Shown here: piece by piece, positions 50,311 through 59,937 of the stretch | Layout of the letters: the number at the start of each line of letters is the position of its first letter | How positions within the stretch are numbered: position 1 is the stretch's first letter | Source of the DNA: Gimesia chilikensis | GTDB taxonomy: Bacteria > Planctomycetota > Planctomycetia > Planctomycetales > Planctomycetaceae | Length of the DNA: 64,000 nt | Direction of reading: 5' to 3' | Assembly (NCBI RefSeq): GCF_008329715.1 | Contig: NZ_VTSR01000010.1 | Span: 1-64,000 of the forward strand | Translations under genes and position numbers: made by a program | Notes under the pieces: generated by a model | Told to the model about the DNA's origin: nothing | What the model saw: the letters and a program-made list of their open reading frames with translations, nothing else | Database searches by the model: none

Positions 50311-52149
50311 ATGCAAGCCCCCCAGAATCAGCAGAATCCCCGGACCGAATACGAACAGCGGCTCGCCAGTCGTGCGGCGGACGTACAGGCATTTGTGAAG
50401 GAGAGCGACCGCTTTTCGACGTGGCGGGGCTTTGTCTTTCTGGCAGCAGTCGGAATCCTGCTGGCCTCCACGCTGGGCGAGATCCTGAGCGCCCAATGGC
50501 TGCTTGTGCCCGCGATCGCCTTTATTGTACTGGTGATTCTGCACGCCCGCTGTATCCGCCACCTCAAACGGGCCCGGCTCGCGGAAGCCTACTACCGAAC
50601 CGCCCTGGATCGCCTGGACGACAAGTGGATTGACGTCCGGCCCACGGGAGAGGAATATTACGACCCGCAACACATGTACGCCGGCGACCTGGACCTGTTA
50701 GGGCGAGGCTCTCTGTTCCAGCTGATCTGTGCCGCCCGTACGAAGCTGGGAGAAGAAACGCTGGCCCGCTGGCTGCTAGGCCCGGCTGAGACCAGTGTCA
50801 TCCGCGCGCGTCAGCAATCCGTCGAAGAGCTCCGCAACGAACTCGATTTTCGCGAGACGTTAGAACTGCTCGAAGCGGAAACCCATAGTGAAATCGAACA
50901 GACTCACCTGGCCGACTGGGTCGGGCAACCCCTGATCTCCATTCCCGCTCCCCTGCAGTGGGCCTCGATGATCACGGGGATCTTCGCCGCCCTGTCAGTC
51001 ATCAGCTGGCTGTTCTCCTGGACCGGAATCGCCCCGATCGTGGTCGCCATCATCATTCAGGTTTGCCTGCTCTTCTTTGTTGGTCCGCAGATCCGCGAAC
51101 TGCTGAGCCAGACCGATGAAGTCCGCGACGGGCTGCCGGTGCTCTCCGACGTCCTGTCTTTGATTGAACAGCGCGAATTTAACTCGCCGCACCTCCAGGA
51201 AATTATCGCCGCCCTGCAGACCGACGGCGTCCCTCCCTCAAGAAGCATCGCCCAGCTCAGACGATACATTCAGGGCTTGAACAACTGCTTCCGCAACCAG
51301 TTCTCCGCCCCGTTGACGATTCTGCTGGGAATCCCGTTTCACTACCTGAGCGCCATCGAACGCTGGCTCAAACGCGTGGGGCCACACTGCCCCGAATGGC
51401 TGGCAGCGGTCGGAGAATTTGAGGCTCTCTGCTCCCTGGCCGGCCATGCCTATGAACACCCCACAGACCCGTTCCCCGAAATCGTGGAACCGACAGCTGG
51501 TCCCTGTTTTGAAGGGACCAGCCTGGGGCACCCCCTGATTCCCGAACATCAGGTCGTTCGCAACGATGTCACACTGAATTCACAGGACCGCCTGCTGATG
51601 ATCAGCGGTTCGAACATGTCCGGCAAAAGTACGCTGATGCGAACCGTGGGCACGAACTTCGTGCTCGCCCTGGCTGGAGCGCCCGTGCGGGCCGTCTCAC
51701 TTCGCGTCTCCCCCATGCAGGCGGGAACCGCGATGCGGGTACAGGACTCGCTGCAGCAGGGAGCCTCGCTGTTTTACCAGTCGGTCGCCCGGCTCTCAGC
51801 CGTGGTGCACCTGGCGGACGCTCCCGAACCCGTGCTGTTCCTGCTCGACGAAATCCTGCAGGGAACCAACTCGCATGACCGTCGGATCGGCGCCCAGAGC
51901 GTGATTGAAACGCTCATCGAACGGGGCGGAATCGGCATCGTAACAACTCACGACCTGGCCTTAACCGAAATCACGGACCTGTTCGGCGACAAGGCCCGCA
52001 ACGTGCACTTTGAGGATCAGCTGGTGGACGGCAAAATGACATTCGACTACCGCATGCGCCCCGGTGTCGTCGAGCACAGCAACGCCCTGGAACTGATGAA
52101 GATGATGGGCATTCAGCTGAAAGAAGTCGAAATCGACCCCGAATCCTGA
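50311..52149 (+). CDS. membrane-associated MutS-like ATPase
   Basis: The 612-residue protein has a MutS family C-terminal ATPase domain. Walker A is G433-SNMSGKST (433-441), Walker B is LFLLDEILQG followed by TNSHDRR, and TTHDLAL is the switch region. The N-terminal mismatch-recognition domain of true MutS is absent; instead two hydrophobic segments lie at about 43-60 and 63-82 and another pair near 213-245, so the protein is probably anchored in the membrane. This architecture is known from uncharacterised MutS-like proteins in several phyla. A role in mismatch repair is unlikely. The start has no strong Shine-Dalgarno. Confidence 0.82.
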   Translation: MQAPQNQQNPRTEYEQRLASRAADVQAFVKESDRFSTWRGFVFLAAVGILLASTLGEILSAQWLLVPAIAFIVLVILHARCIRHLKRARLAEAYYRTALDRLDDKWIDVRPTGEEYYDPQHMYAGDLDLLGRGSLFQLICAARTKLGEETLARWLLGPAETSVIRARQQSVEELRNELDFRETLELLEAETHSEIEQTHLADWVGQPLISIPAPLQWASMITGIFAALSVISWLFSWTGIAPIVVAIIIQVCLLFFVGPQIRELLSQTDEVRDGLPVLSDVLSLIEQREFNSPHLQEIIAALQTDGVPPSRSIAQLRRYIQGLNNCFRNQFSAPLTILLGIPFHYLSAIERWLKRVGPHCPEWLAAVGEFEALCSLAGHAYEHPTDPFPEIVEPTAGPCFEGTSLGHPLIPEHQVVRNDVTLNSQDRLLMISGSNMSGKSTLMRTVGTNFVLALAGAPVRAVSLRVSPMQAGTAMRVQDSLQQGASLFYQSVARLSAVVHLADAPEPVLFLLDEILQGTNSHDRRIGAQSVIETLIERGGIGIVTTHDLALTEITDLFGDKARNVHFEDQLVDGKMTFDYRMRPGVVEHSNALELMKMMGIQLKEVEIDPES

Positions 52150-52174
52150 GCTGCAAACCGCTGACCGCAGCCGC

Positions 52175-53521
52175 TCAACTGACGATATACATCGCCACCT
52201 GGAAATAGATAATCAGCCCCAGGATATCCACCAGCGCAGTAATAAACGGATTTGACATCAACGCCGGATCCATCCCCAGCTTGCGAAAGCCCATAGGCAG
52301 CATTCCCCCTGCTGAGATTCCCATCAGCACTACCAGAAAGACCGCCAGGCCAACGACCGTTGCCTGCATCAGCGCGCCAGTAAAGGCCCACGAGATACCG
52401 AAGCTGATCAGCGACAGCATGCTTCCCAGCAGCAGGCCCAGCTTAAACTCTTTCATTAACAGCGCATTTAATTCTTCGCGCTGGATGTTCGACTCGATCG
52501 CCATCGCCCGGATGATCAGCGTGGCAGACTGCGATCCCGCATTACCACCACTGGCCAGGATCAGGGGAATAAACAACACCAGCCATTCGAACTTGTCGGA
52601 CACTGCCTCGTAATGTTCCAGCACCTTAGCCGCCAGGAACGAGGGGACCAGCAGGAAGATCAGCCAGCCGATTCGCTTACGGATCACTGTGAGCAGAGAC
52701 GTTGACAGGTAACTGTCTTCGAGTGGCTCGACCGCAGCCAGGCGGTAGGCATCCTCGGTCGCCTCTTCCTGCATAATATCGATCGCGTCATCGTGTGTTA
52801 CAATCCCTACCAGTTGATTCTGGTTATCGACCACGGGAATCGCCACGAAGTCGAACTTCGCCATCTGTTGTGCGACAAATTCCTGGTCATCATCAACGCG
52901 TACCGAAATCACATCCCGGTTAATTAATTCCGAGAGGGGCCGCGTCGGACGGGCAAAGATCAGCTCCCGCAGTGAGACAATCCCCTGCAGTCTGCGGCCC
53001 TCATCGACTACGTAAATATAGGAGATGATTTCACTGTCTGGTGCCTGCTGCCTCAGTTTCTCCAGGGCCTGGGCCACGGTGATGTTCGCGGGCAAATACG
53101 CATACTCGGTTGTCATGATCGCGCCGGCACTGTCTTCCGGATAGGAGAGCAGCTTGCGAATATCACTGCGTTCGGCCTGGGCAATCAGTGGCAGCAGCTC
53201 TTCGACGTGTTCTTCGTCCATCCTTGAGAGCAGGTCGACGCGGTCATCGGGCGCCATCTCTTCAATCAGCTTGGACAGCGGTCCCCGATCAATGACCGCT
53301 ACGATTTCAATCTGCTGAGGCAGAGACAGGAACTGGAAGATCTCAGCCTGCTTCTGAGAATCACAACAGGAGATGACCCGCCAGACTTCCCGACTGTCCA
53401 GTTCGGCCAGAATTTCGGCGGTCACAGCCGGATAGAGGGCTTCACAGAATTCCCTGATGCCTGCGTTATCATTTTCATCCAGCATCACCTGGAGCTCAGG
53501 TAGCAATAACCGCCCATACAT
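52175..53521 (-). CDS. mgtE: magnesium transporter MgtE
   Basis: This MgtE-family Mg2+ channel/transporter has 448 residues. The N-terminal superhelical domain (about 1-130) is followed by two CBS domains (about 135-255) that sense cytoplasmic Mg2+, a connecting helix, and five transmembrane helices (about 280-448). The conserved selectivity region is visible as LASGGNAGSQSATLIIRAMA, and the end of the channel as MSNPFITALVDILGLIIYF. It is convergent with the MutS-like gene (25-bp gap) and upstream of nothing on its own strand, so it is probably monocistronic. Confidence 0.95.
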   Translation of the reverse strand: MYGRLLLPELQVMLDENDNAGIREFCEALYPAVTAEILAELDSREVWRVISCCDSQKQAEIFQFLSLPQQIEIVAVIDRGPLSKLIEEMAPDDRVDLLSRMDEEHVEELLPLIAQAERSDIRKLLSYPEDSAGAIMTTEYAYLPANITVAQALEKLRQQAPDSEIISYIYVVDEGRRLQGIVSLRELIFARPTRPLSELINRDVISVRVDDDQEFVAQQMAKFDFVAIPVVDNQNQLVGIVTHDDAIDIMQEEATEDAYRLAAVEPLEDSYLSTSLLTVIRKRIGWLIFLLVPSFLAAKVLEHYEAVSDKFEWLVLFIPLILASGGNAGSQSATLIIRAMAIESNIQREELNALLMKEFKLGLLLGSMLSLISFGISWAFTGALMQATVVGLAVFLVVLMGISAGGMLPMGFRKLGMDPALMSNPFITALVDILGLIIYFQVAMYIVS

Positions 53522-53632
53522 GCTGAACGCTCCTTTTGATTGTGATGTTGATCAGACGCCCGCACCGGTTACGAAGATGATCCGCGACAGGATGAAAGCG
53601 CCTGCCTGTCTGCCGGCCGGTCCATTTTCTGT

Positions 53633-53671
53633 AAAAAAACACCCTAACCGGAGAACGCCAGTCAGGGTGTT
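53633..53671 (-). terminator. terminator of rplM-rpsI
   Basis: On the minus strand AACACCCT pairs with AGGGTGTT around a GC-rich interior, followed by seven T. It lies about 55 bp after the rpsI stop. Confidence 0.85.
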
Positions 53672-53725
53672 GATGACTTCTAACAGGCAAGTAATTGGAA
53701 CATTGCCTGGTTGCTCGCAGGTCGC

Positions 53726-54331
53726 TTAGCGTTTTGAGAACTGGAAGCTTTTGCGGGCTTTCTTGAATCCGAATTTCTTACGTTCAACCATACGGCTGTC
53801 ACGAGTCAGGAAGCGTCCTGCACTCAGAGCTTCGTGGAGCTGGTTGTTGTAAGCTTCCAGAGCACGGGCGATACCCAGAACGATAGCACCGGTCTGACCA
53901 GTCGTTCCACCACCGCTGACGCGAACCCAGACATCAACCTTACCGTAGGTGTCGGTCGCTTTAAGGGGGGCTTCCACCATCTGGCGGTCACGTTCGACCT
54001 TGAGGTGATCATTCAGACCAACGCCGTTGATGGTCAGGTTACCGGAACCAGCTTTGATGCGGACGCGGGCGACAGCGGTCTTACGACGGCCGGTTCCCAT
54101 GGCGACGCCATGCTTGTCCAGTTTGCCACGGATGACGGGCTCTGGTTTGACGACATCTTCCTCTTCCGTTTCAGTGGCCAGACCTGATCCCAGAGTCAAC
54201 TCAGGAACACCAGACGAGACTGTCATCGATTCGGCAGTCGCATCCTCTGATGTCGCTGTTTCTGCTTCAACCGGGGTCTGCTGTTCTGTGGTTTCTTCTG
54301 TTACTTCTGATTCTGGAGTCTCATTTTCCAT
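53726..54331 (-). CDS. rpsI: ribosomal protein S9 with long acidic N-terminal extension
   Basis: The C-terminal 130 residues are a normal small-subunit protein S9: GTGRRKTAVARVRIKAGSGN, then SGGGTTGQTGAIVLGIARAL, and the basic C-terminus KKARKSFQFSKR that reaches the P-site. The first 70 residues form an extension rich in Glu, Thr and Ser with no relation to S9. It has a typical bacterial partner, rplM, 72 bp upstream. I begin at ATG 54331; a TTG at 54340 would add three residues. The extension is in frame and the region is uninterrupted, so it is likely translated. Confidence 0.94.
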   Translation of the reverse strand: MENETPESEVTEETTEQQTPVEAETATSEDATAESMTVSSGVPELTLGSGLATETEEEDVVKPEPVIRGKLDKHGVAMGTGRRKTAVARVRIKAGSGNLTINGVGLNDHLKVERDRQMVEAPLKATDTYGKVDVWVRVSGGGTTGQTGAIVLGIARALEAYNNQLHEALSAGRFLTRDSRMVERKKFGFKKARKSFQFSKR

Positions 54332-54403
54332 AACGGTCAACTACTCTTATCTTGTTTTACTGAAAAGGGATAAAGGGAAGATCGAGTCTTTACTCTCAGT
54401 GTC

Positions 54404-54892
54404 TTACGGGAGCAGGTACTCAGGCCATTCCTGGGGCTGCTGGGCCTGATGATCGTGAGTCGGGCCGGAATACAGCTTCAGCTTTTTCAGCATCTGACGA
54501 CCCAGCTTGTTTTTAGGCAGCATGCGACGAACGGCTTCTGACAGAACCTGTGTTGCCTGTCCGCGTTCCAGTTTCTGCTCTGCAGTCACGTTTTTCAGAC
54601 CGCTGGGGTAACCACTGTACTTCGCGTAGCTCTTTTCCTGCATTTTGCGGGAGAAGTAGGGATGCGAATCATGGGCCAGCTCTTTGCCGGTAAACTTGAT
54701 CTTATCACAGTTTACGACGACGACATAGTCACCGGTATCAACGTGGGCTGTATAAGTTGGCTTGTGTTTGCCCATCAGTACGGTAGCAATTTTGGTAGCC
54801 AGCCGTCCCACAATCATGTTATCTGCATCAACAACGAGCCACTGAGGGTCGACAGTCTTTGCATTCGCCATAAAAGATTTTGTAGTAGACAC
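54404..54892 (-). CDS. rplM: ribosomal protein L13
   Basis: This large-subunit protein L13 has 162 residues. Family segments are VDADNMIVGRLATKIATVLMGKHKP, the GDYVVVVNCDKIKFTGKE strand region and the MLPKNKLGRQMLKKLKLYSG tail. The N-terminus has about ten additional residues compared with E. coli L13 and ends in a short Gln/Pro/Trp-rich tail. It is the first gene of the conserved rplM-rpsI operon. Confidence 0.96.
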   Translation of the reverse strand: MSTTKSFMANAKTVDPQWLVVDADNMIVGRLATKIATVLMGKHKPTYTAHVDTGDYVVVVNCDKIKFTGKELAHDSHPYFSRKMQEKSYAKYSGYPSGLKNVTAEQKLERGQATQVLSEAVRRMLPKNKLGRQMLKKLKLYSGPTHDHQAQQPQEWPEYLLP

Positions 54893-55169
54893 CGGTTATT
54901 CCTCAAACGTAAACGATACAATATTATAGACTTATATCAAAACGCCCAACATCAGGGCGTCTTCAGATTGACTTCAAAAAGTCTGTAGCAGGCCGGTTTA
55001 CGCCGGTAAAGGGAGCGCATACCAACCTCAAGGGAGCGGGTAACAGTAACCTTTTTGCAGGCGATCTTCAACTTCAGCGAGGAGGAAAATCCGAGCCAGA
55101 AGGCAAAAAAGGAGAGAAAACCGCTACCAGCTGGCGTCAGGCGCCAAATCCGTGTCTCGTCAGCCCTGA

Positions 55170-57431
55170 TCAGAGGTAGGAGAGCAGCGTCAGCTGCAAG
55201 GCCTGCGAGGTTACCTGAAGATTTGCCTGAAAGGCCGTCTGGCGCTGGGTGATCTCAACAATCACTTCCGTCAGGTCGGTATCAAAATCCCGGGAAATGG
55301 CTTCCCTGATCTGCACTTCCTGATCCTGCAGTCGACCACTGGCGTCTTCGAGAATACTCAACCGGTTCCCGATCTCCGATCGCACGCCATTCACGCGATT
55401 GATTTCGGCATCCAGTTTCACTCCGATCCGCTCAATACCCTGACTGTCATTGTTGCGCAACGCCGTTTCCAGGCGAGACAGCAGATTAATCACCCCCGTC
55501 GCTTCTTTCGGGTTGGGTTCTTTCCCCTGCAACCCCACCAGCGGGTCACTACCTGATTCGGTACCATCGATCCCCAACGCATATGCGAGTTCAATCGGCG
55601 GAATTTCCAACGGTCCGGTGCCTGAAGCATCGTAAATGGTAATGCCGTTCCCCGTCGTATTCAGAGTGGCCTGCAATTTGATGGGAATGAAATTCCCCTG
55701 TAACGGTACGCTGTTATCGGTCCCGGTCTCACTGACCACCAGTCCCAGGGCATCGGAAACCGCATTACTGGCGATACTCAACGGCCCGGTCCCCGAATTA
55801 TCGGTAATGCGAATCGCATTCGTATCCGGGTCGATGCTCGCGACCAGATTTCCCGGATCCACGGCGTTGATCGAATCCAGCACATCCTGCACGGTCGCAT
55901 CGCCGGCCAGACTCACATTCGCCACGGAACCATCTCGTCGGGTAATATCCAGAGTGGTCGCCCCGACTGGTACACCCTGCCCCAGATTCAGATCCGCCAG
56001 CGGCGTGGTACCGTCGAAAGTCTCAAAGTCATTGATCTTATCCAGCACGTCCTGCACGGTCGTCGCACCGCTCAGATCGATGTTAATGGTACTTCCATCA
56101 CGCCGATTAATCTGCAGCTTGTTCGAAGAATTAACATCGACGCCCCGCCCGTAATTCAGTTCCGAGAGAGGCGTACTGGCAGAAAAGGTAGCAATCCCCA
56201 GTCCCGCAGCATTGGATCCGCCATTATTCTCACCAATCGAGAAGTCAGCACCACTGATGCGACTTGAAATCGCCAGTCCATTCCGGGCCTCATTAATTCC
56301 GAGATTGAGATTAGGATCAGCCGTACGAATCAGATTGAAGACATCTTCAATCGTGGTCGCCGTCGACAGGTCGACTGTGTGGGTCTCGCCTCCATTATTG
56401 ATGACAAGTCCGGTTCCGACGGTCGAGCCGATTCCGGTACCGCCGTTCAGAGAAGCCAGCGTGGTCTGCAGGGTGATCCCCGGATCGAGGTCGCCTCCGT
56501 TGATTTGTGCTACCGCGGTACTGGCAATCCCCAGTTGCGTCGCCAGACTCGAACCAGAGACATTGGAAACCGCCACGGTTCCCGCAGAGGGAGTTAACCG
56601 CAGTCCGTTCTGACTGGATGGATCGATGTCGACCGTCAGCGTGACCGGACTACCAGAAAATGCATTCTCCAGCACGGTTTTGAGATCCTGGATGGTCTCT
56701 ACCCTGGAAAGGTCAATCGTCTGAGTTTCGGGAGTCCCGTTATCCAGCGTGACTGAGATTGATCCCAGCTTGGCCCCCCGCCCGCTGTGCAGGTCTGCAA
56801 TGCGGGTCTGTAACGTTAAGGCGGGATCGATGTCACTCCCGATTTCCGGGCTACTGGCGGCAAAGGCGGAAATGCCGTCGAAGTTATTGGAGAGGAGGGT
56901 CTGAGTATCGATGTAGGACTGAACCTGATGACCGTCCCCATTATAGACCACCTGCCCGTCGGCCAGTTCCTGGAAGGGGGCGACATTGGTCAGGCTGCCG
57001 GAAAAAAGGTATTGGCCGCGAAACGTAGTATTGCCTGCGTTGATGACCTGTGTCCGCAGCGCTGCCACCTGATCGGCAAGTGCCACGCGTTCTGAGTCGG
57101 AGACCGTCGAACCGACTCCTGACAGTGCCAGCGTCTTGGCGGTATTCAGTGCATCGCCCACACTGTTCATCGCCGTCTCACTCATGGCGAGCAGGCTCTG
57201 GTTGGTGCTGATGTTGGTCTGGTACTGCAGCTGACGTTCGAGTGTGGACTGGAGAATGATCGTCCGCAGCGCCGCTGCAGGAGATTCACTGAGCAGGGAA
57301 AACTTCTGTCCGGTGGCCACCTGCTGCTGGAGATTCGACAGTTCCCGGGCGTTGCTGTTCAACGATGTCTTCAACCGCTCAGAGAGCATCGTCGAAGGCT
57401 GTCGACCTGGTAATAAAGGACCGATATTCAT
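55170..57431 (-). CDS. flgL: flagellar hook-associated protein 3 with flagellin-IN-like repeat insertion
   Basis: This hook-filament junction protein has 753 residues, more than twice the usual 300-400. The N-terminal helical segment (about 1-200, with QQQVATGQKFSLLSESPAAA) and C-terminal segment (about 650-753, ending in ITQRQTAFQANLQVTSQ) are canonical FlgL. Between them lie at least four units with the pattern of flagellin-IN repeats: LTLQTRIADLHSGRG, ITLQTTLASLNGGTG, TPLSELNYGRG and TPLADLNLGQG, each followed by beta strands and a phrase such as TTVQDVLDKIN. These probably form surface-exposed domains. The gene follows flgK by 68 bp and is last in the operon. Confidence 0.93.
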   Translation of the reverse strand: MNIGPLLPGRQPSTMLSERLKTSLNSNARELSNLQQQVATGQKFSLLSESPAAALRTIILQSTLERQLQYQTNISTNQSLLAMSETAMNSVGDALNTAKTLALSGVGSTVSDSERVALADQVAALRTQVINAGNTTFRGQYLFSGSLTNVAPFQELADGQVVYNGDGHQVQSYIDTQTLLSNNFDGISAFAASSPEIGSDIDPALTLQTRIADLHSGRGAKLGSISVTLDNGTPETQTIDLSRVETIQDLKTVLENAFSGSPVTLTVDIDPSSQNGLRLTPSAGTVAVSNVSGSSLATQLGIASTAVAQINGGDLDPGITLQTTLASLNGGTGIGSTVGTGLVINNGGETHTVDLSTATTIEDVFNLIRTADPNLNLGINEARNGLAISSRISGADFSIGENNGGSNAAGLGIATFSASTPLSELNYGRGVDVNSSNKLQINRRDGSTINIDLSGATTVQDVLDKINDFETFDGTTPLADLNLGQGVPVGATTLDITRRDGSVANVSLAGDATVQDVLDSINAVDPGNLVASIDPDTNAIRITDNSGTGPLSIASNAVSDALGLVVSETGTDNSVPLQGNFIPIKLQATLNTTGNGITIYDASGTGPLEIPPIELAYALGIDGTESGSDPLVGLQGKEPNPKEATGVINLLSRLETALRNNDSQGIERIGVKLDAEINRVNGVRSEIGNRLSILEDASGRLQDQEVQIREAISRDFDTDLTEVIVEITQRQTAFQANLQVTSQALQLTLLSYL

Positions 57432-57499
57432 AATTCACGGCATCCGTCATTCATTTCCGAGACGCAATTCTGACAATCCGCCACGGGTAAAGTGTCTGT

Positions 57500-59200
57500 T
57501 TAAATCTGTAATAAAATGGTAAAGAGTTCATCGATGGTGCTGACCAGTCGGGCGGCAGACTGAAACGCACGCTGGAACTTCATGACGTTGATGGTCTCTT
57601 CATCGATACTCACTCCGGAGAACTGTTCGCGCTGGCTCTGGAGCGAATCCCGGAATGTCTGAGCGCCTTCAGCCAGCGCGCCCTCAGAAGCGGATGACTG
57701 GGCGATGCTGGATACCACTTTATCGTAATATTCGTCGAGGGTGATACCCCCGAGTGACTCAATCGGCTGCTGCGAAAAGGCAGCCAGCGCCACCGCGTTG
57801 CTGCCATCTGAAGGGCCGCCCCCCTGTCCCAGTGCCAGGAACTGCTGGTTATCTCGCACGACCGAGTTGATTCCGATATCACTGGAATCGGATCCCGTGA
57901 ACAGCGTATTGATGCCGATGGCCGCGAGGGCCCCACTGGTATCGTTGGAGAAGCGGAACTCATAATCGGAGTCGGCACTAAGGTTCAGCCGACCATCGGT
58001 CGACACACTCGAATTCAGATTCGCCACTCCGTTCAGCGCACTGGCCAGACTGTTTAACGTGGTGTCCGCCCCAATTCCGTCCAGGTCGACATTGATCGTT
58101 GTGGTATTGGTAATTCCCGTCGTCTTATTTGTGACTTTAATCTGGAAGCTGCCATGACTCGCCTGGAACGGCAGACCCGAAAGCGCCGAACTCAGATTAG
58201 CGGAAGGATCCAGGGCTGCGGACGCGGAGGTCAACTGCTCAAAGCCTGCAGTCCCTTCTCCGGATGAATGGATCTTGTTGAACTCAAAGATCAGGTTGGA
58301 CGCATAAGTATCCAGCTGATCCACAAAGCCCCCCAGGATGTCATCGCGGCCTTCGATAATTCCCTTGAGCTCCCCCCCGGTTCGGGAAATATTACTATGA
58401 GTCCGGGATAAAAACACTTCCTGGACAACAACCCCTTTATCGGTGTCGGTCTCAACAGTCAGCTTCTGAGAGGAGCCGGCCAGAACCAGATAGTCGGAAC
58501 CGGTAAACACATCGATGGCACCATCTGCGCGTTCACGAAACCGCACGGGGATCAGTTCGGAAAGTCGATTGAGCGCGTTATACCGCTCGGTTCGCAGAGC
58601 GCCCGCATCACTCTCCAGCAGTCCGGAAGCTTCGAGCTTCGAAATCTTCGGATTCAGGTCCACGATCTTGTCGATCAGCTCGTTGGCCTCTTTCACGAGG
58701 TTTTCCACGTTGACCGACTGGGTCTCGCGCAGATCGTTGATCCGCAGTCTTAGCGAACTGATCTCGGAGGCAAACTTCTGAGCTTCACTGAGCACAAATT
58801 CCCGGTCCGGAATTGAGCCAGGCTGATTCACCGCGTTGTTCAACTTGGCCAGAAAATCATTCAGACCGGTCGACAGGTCGCCGCCTGAGAGCTCGCGCAG
58901 CTCGCTTTCCAGCTGCTTGTAAATCGTGTCGCGTTCGTTGATAGAAGAATATTCGGTGTTCGCTGAGTGAATGCGGGTTTCCAGGAACAGATCGATCTGC
59001 TGCTGAATCCCGGAGATCTCCACACCCGTCCCGGTGATCAACGCTCCCTGTCGATAGGGATCGGACGGATTGAGAACCAGATTCTCACGGATGTAGCCGG
59101 GAGTGCCCGCATTGGCGATATTCTGGCCCGCAACCTGGATGCCGGTACTGAATACCTCCATCGATTGCTTGGCCATTGATAATGCTGCATTAAGTCCCAT
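57500..59200 (-). CDS. flgK: flagellar hook-associated protein 1
   Basis: FlgK forms the first hook-filament junction ring. The protein has 566 residues, close to the family norm. The N-terminal rod-like motif AGQNIANAGTPGYIRENLVL and the C-terminal helix SIDEETINVMKFQRAFQSAARLVSTIDELF, which enters the filament core, are both intact. The middle contains the usual beta-rich exposed domains, with one flagellin-IN-like phrase (TTLNSLASALNGVAN). It follows flgN by 71 bp and precedes flgL. Confidence 0.95.
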   Translation of the reverse strand: MGLNAALSMAKQSMEVFSTGIQVAGQNIANAGTPGYIRENLVLNPSDPYRQGALITGTGVEISGIQQQIDLFLETRIHSANTEYSSINERDTIYKQLESELRELSGGDLSTGLNDFLAKLNNAVNQPGSIPDREFVLSEAQKFASEISSLRLRINDLRETQSVNVENLVKEANELIDKIVDLNPKISKLEASGLLESDAGALRTERYNALNRLSELIPVRFRERADGAIDVFTGSDYLVLAGSSQKLTVETDTDKGVVVQEVFLSRTHSNISRTGGELKGIIEGRDDILGGFVDQLDTYASNLIFEFNKIHSSGEGTAGFEQLTSASAALDPSANLSSALSGLPFQASHGSFQIKVTNKTTGITNTTTINVDLDGIGADTTLNSLASALNGVANLNSSVSTDGRLNLSADSDYEFRFSNDTSGALAAIGINTLFTGSDSSDIGINSVVRDNQQFLALGQGGGPSDGSNAVALAAFSQQPIESLGGITLDEYYDKVVSSIAQSSASEGALAEGAQTFRDSLQSQREQFSGVSIDEETINVMKFQRAFQSAARLVSTIDELFTILLQI

Positions 59201-59271
59201 GGCAGTATGTCCGTAATGATAAATGCGTTCTTAAACCATCGCCCTGCTCCGCCCGTGAAGGGCAGCCGCAA

Positions 59272-59799
59272 TCAGGCCGATGCGTCAAAGATCGCCCCCC
59301 CTGAACCATTTTCATTCTGGCCGCCCGAGTACGTCGGCGTCTTTTTCCCTGCGTGCGCAATCAGTTCCAGGATCTGCGAGTAATGCTGAAACGAACGTTG
59401 GGCCACAATCCACTGGACCCAGCTTTCATGCCTGAGCTTCTGCGACCGCTGCTGCACGACTTCAATCCGTTCCGCGATCGGTTCGGAGACCTCGATGCCC
59501 AGTCCCAGACCAGGCAGCAGTTCCTGCAGGGAACCGGCGGGCAGACCGAGTTGCTCCGCGGTCTGCAGCAGTTGCTGTCGTCTCAGCAGAATGAACTGCA
59601 GCGTATTGGTGAGCTGCTCTTCGATCACGGCCAGCTGTTCAATCCGTTCCGGATCGACCTGTTTCAGCGCCTGTGACTTCTGCTCATAGAGTTCAAGCAG
59701 TTTCTTTTGAATGGGTTCGAGATCATTCAGGATCCCGGTCAGTTTACCCAATAGCTGTTGATGTTGCGCCGGTACCGGCGCAGTTGGTGCTGCATGCAT
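59272..59799 (-). CDS. flgN: FlgN-like flagellar chaperone
   Basis: The 175-residue, almost entirely helical protein fits FlgN, the export chaperone of FlgK and FlgL. Its coiled-coil-like first helices (LLGKLTGILNDLEPIQKKLL and LTNTLQFILLRRQQLLQTAE) match the family pattern although identity is low. The position directly before flgK and flgL supports the assignment. The last 25 residues are Gly/Ser-rich and probably disordered. Confidence 0.78.
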   Translation of the reverse strand: MHAAPTAPVPAQHQQLLGKLTGILNDLEPIQKKLLELYEQKSQALKQVDPERIEQLAVIEEQLTNTLQFILLRRQQLLQTAEQLGLPAGSLQELLPGLGLGIEVSEPIAERIEVVQQRSQKLRHESWVQWIVAQRSFQHYSQILELIAHAGKKTPTYSGGQNENGSGGAIFDASA

Positions 59800-59937
59800 G
59801 GGAGCCCCCTTTCTCCCGGTTTACATAATCCGCCCCTCGGACGGTGAAAATCGCCTATCGTTATAATCGGCACAATCGCTCTATCTCTCGCGTCTGTTTT
59901 ATTCAGAATCCCCTCGTCAGGTATAAAGACTGTTCTT

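Noticed and set aside
55055-55252. A 65-codon plus-strand frame overlapping the end of flgL
   Set aside because: It partly overlaps flgL antisense, starts at a non-ATG codon without a good Shine-Dalgarno and has low-complexity Arg/Ala content.
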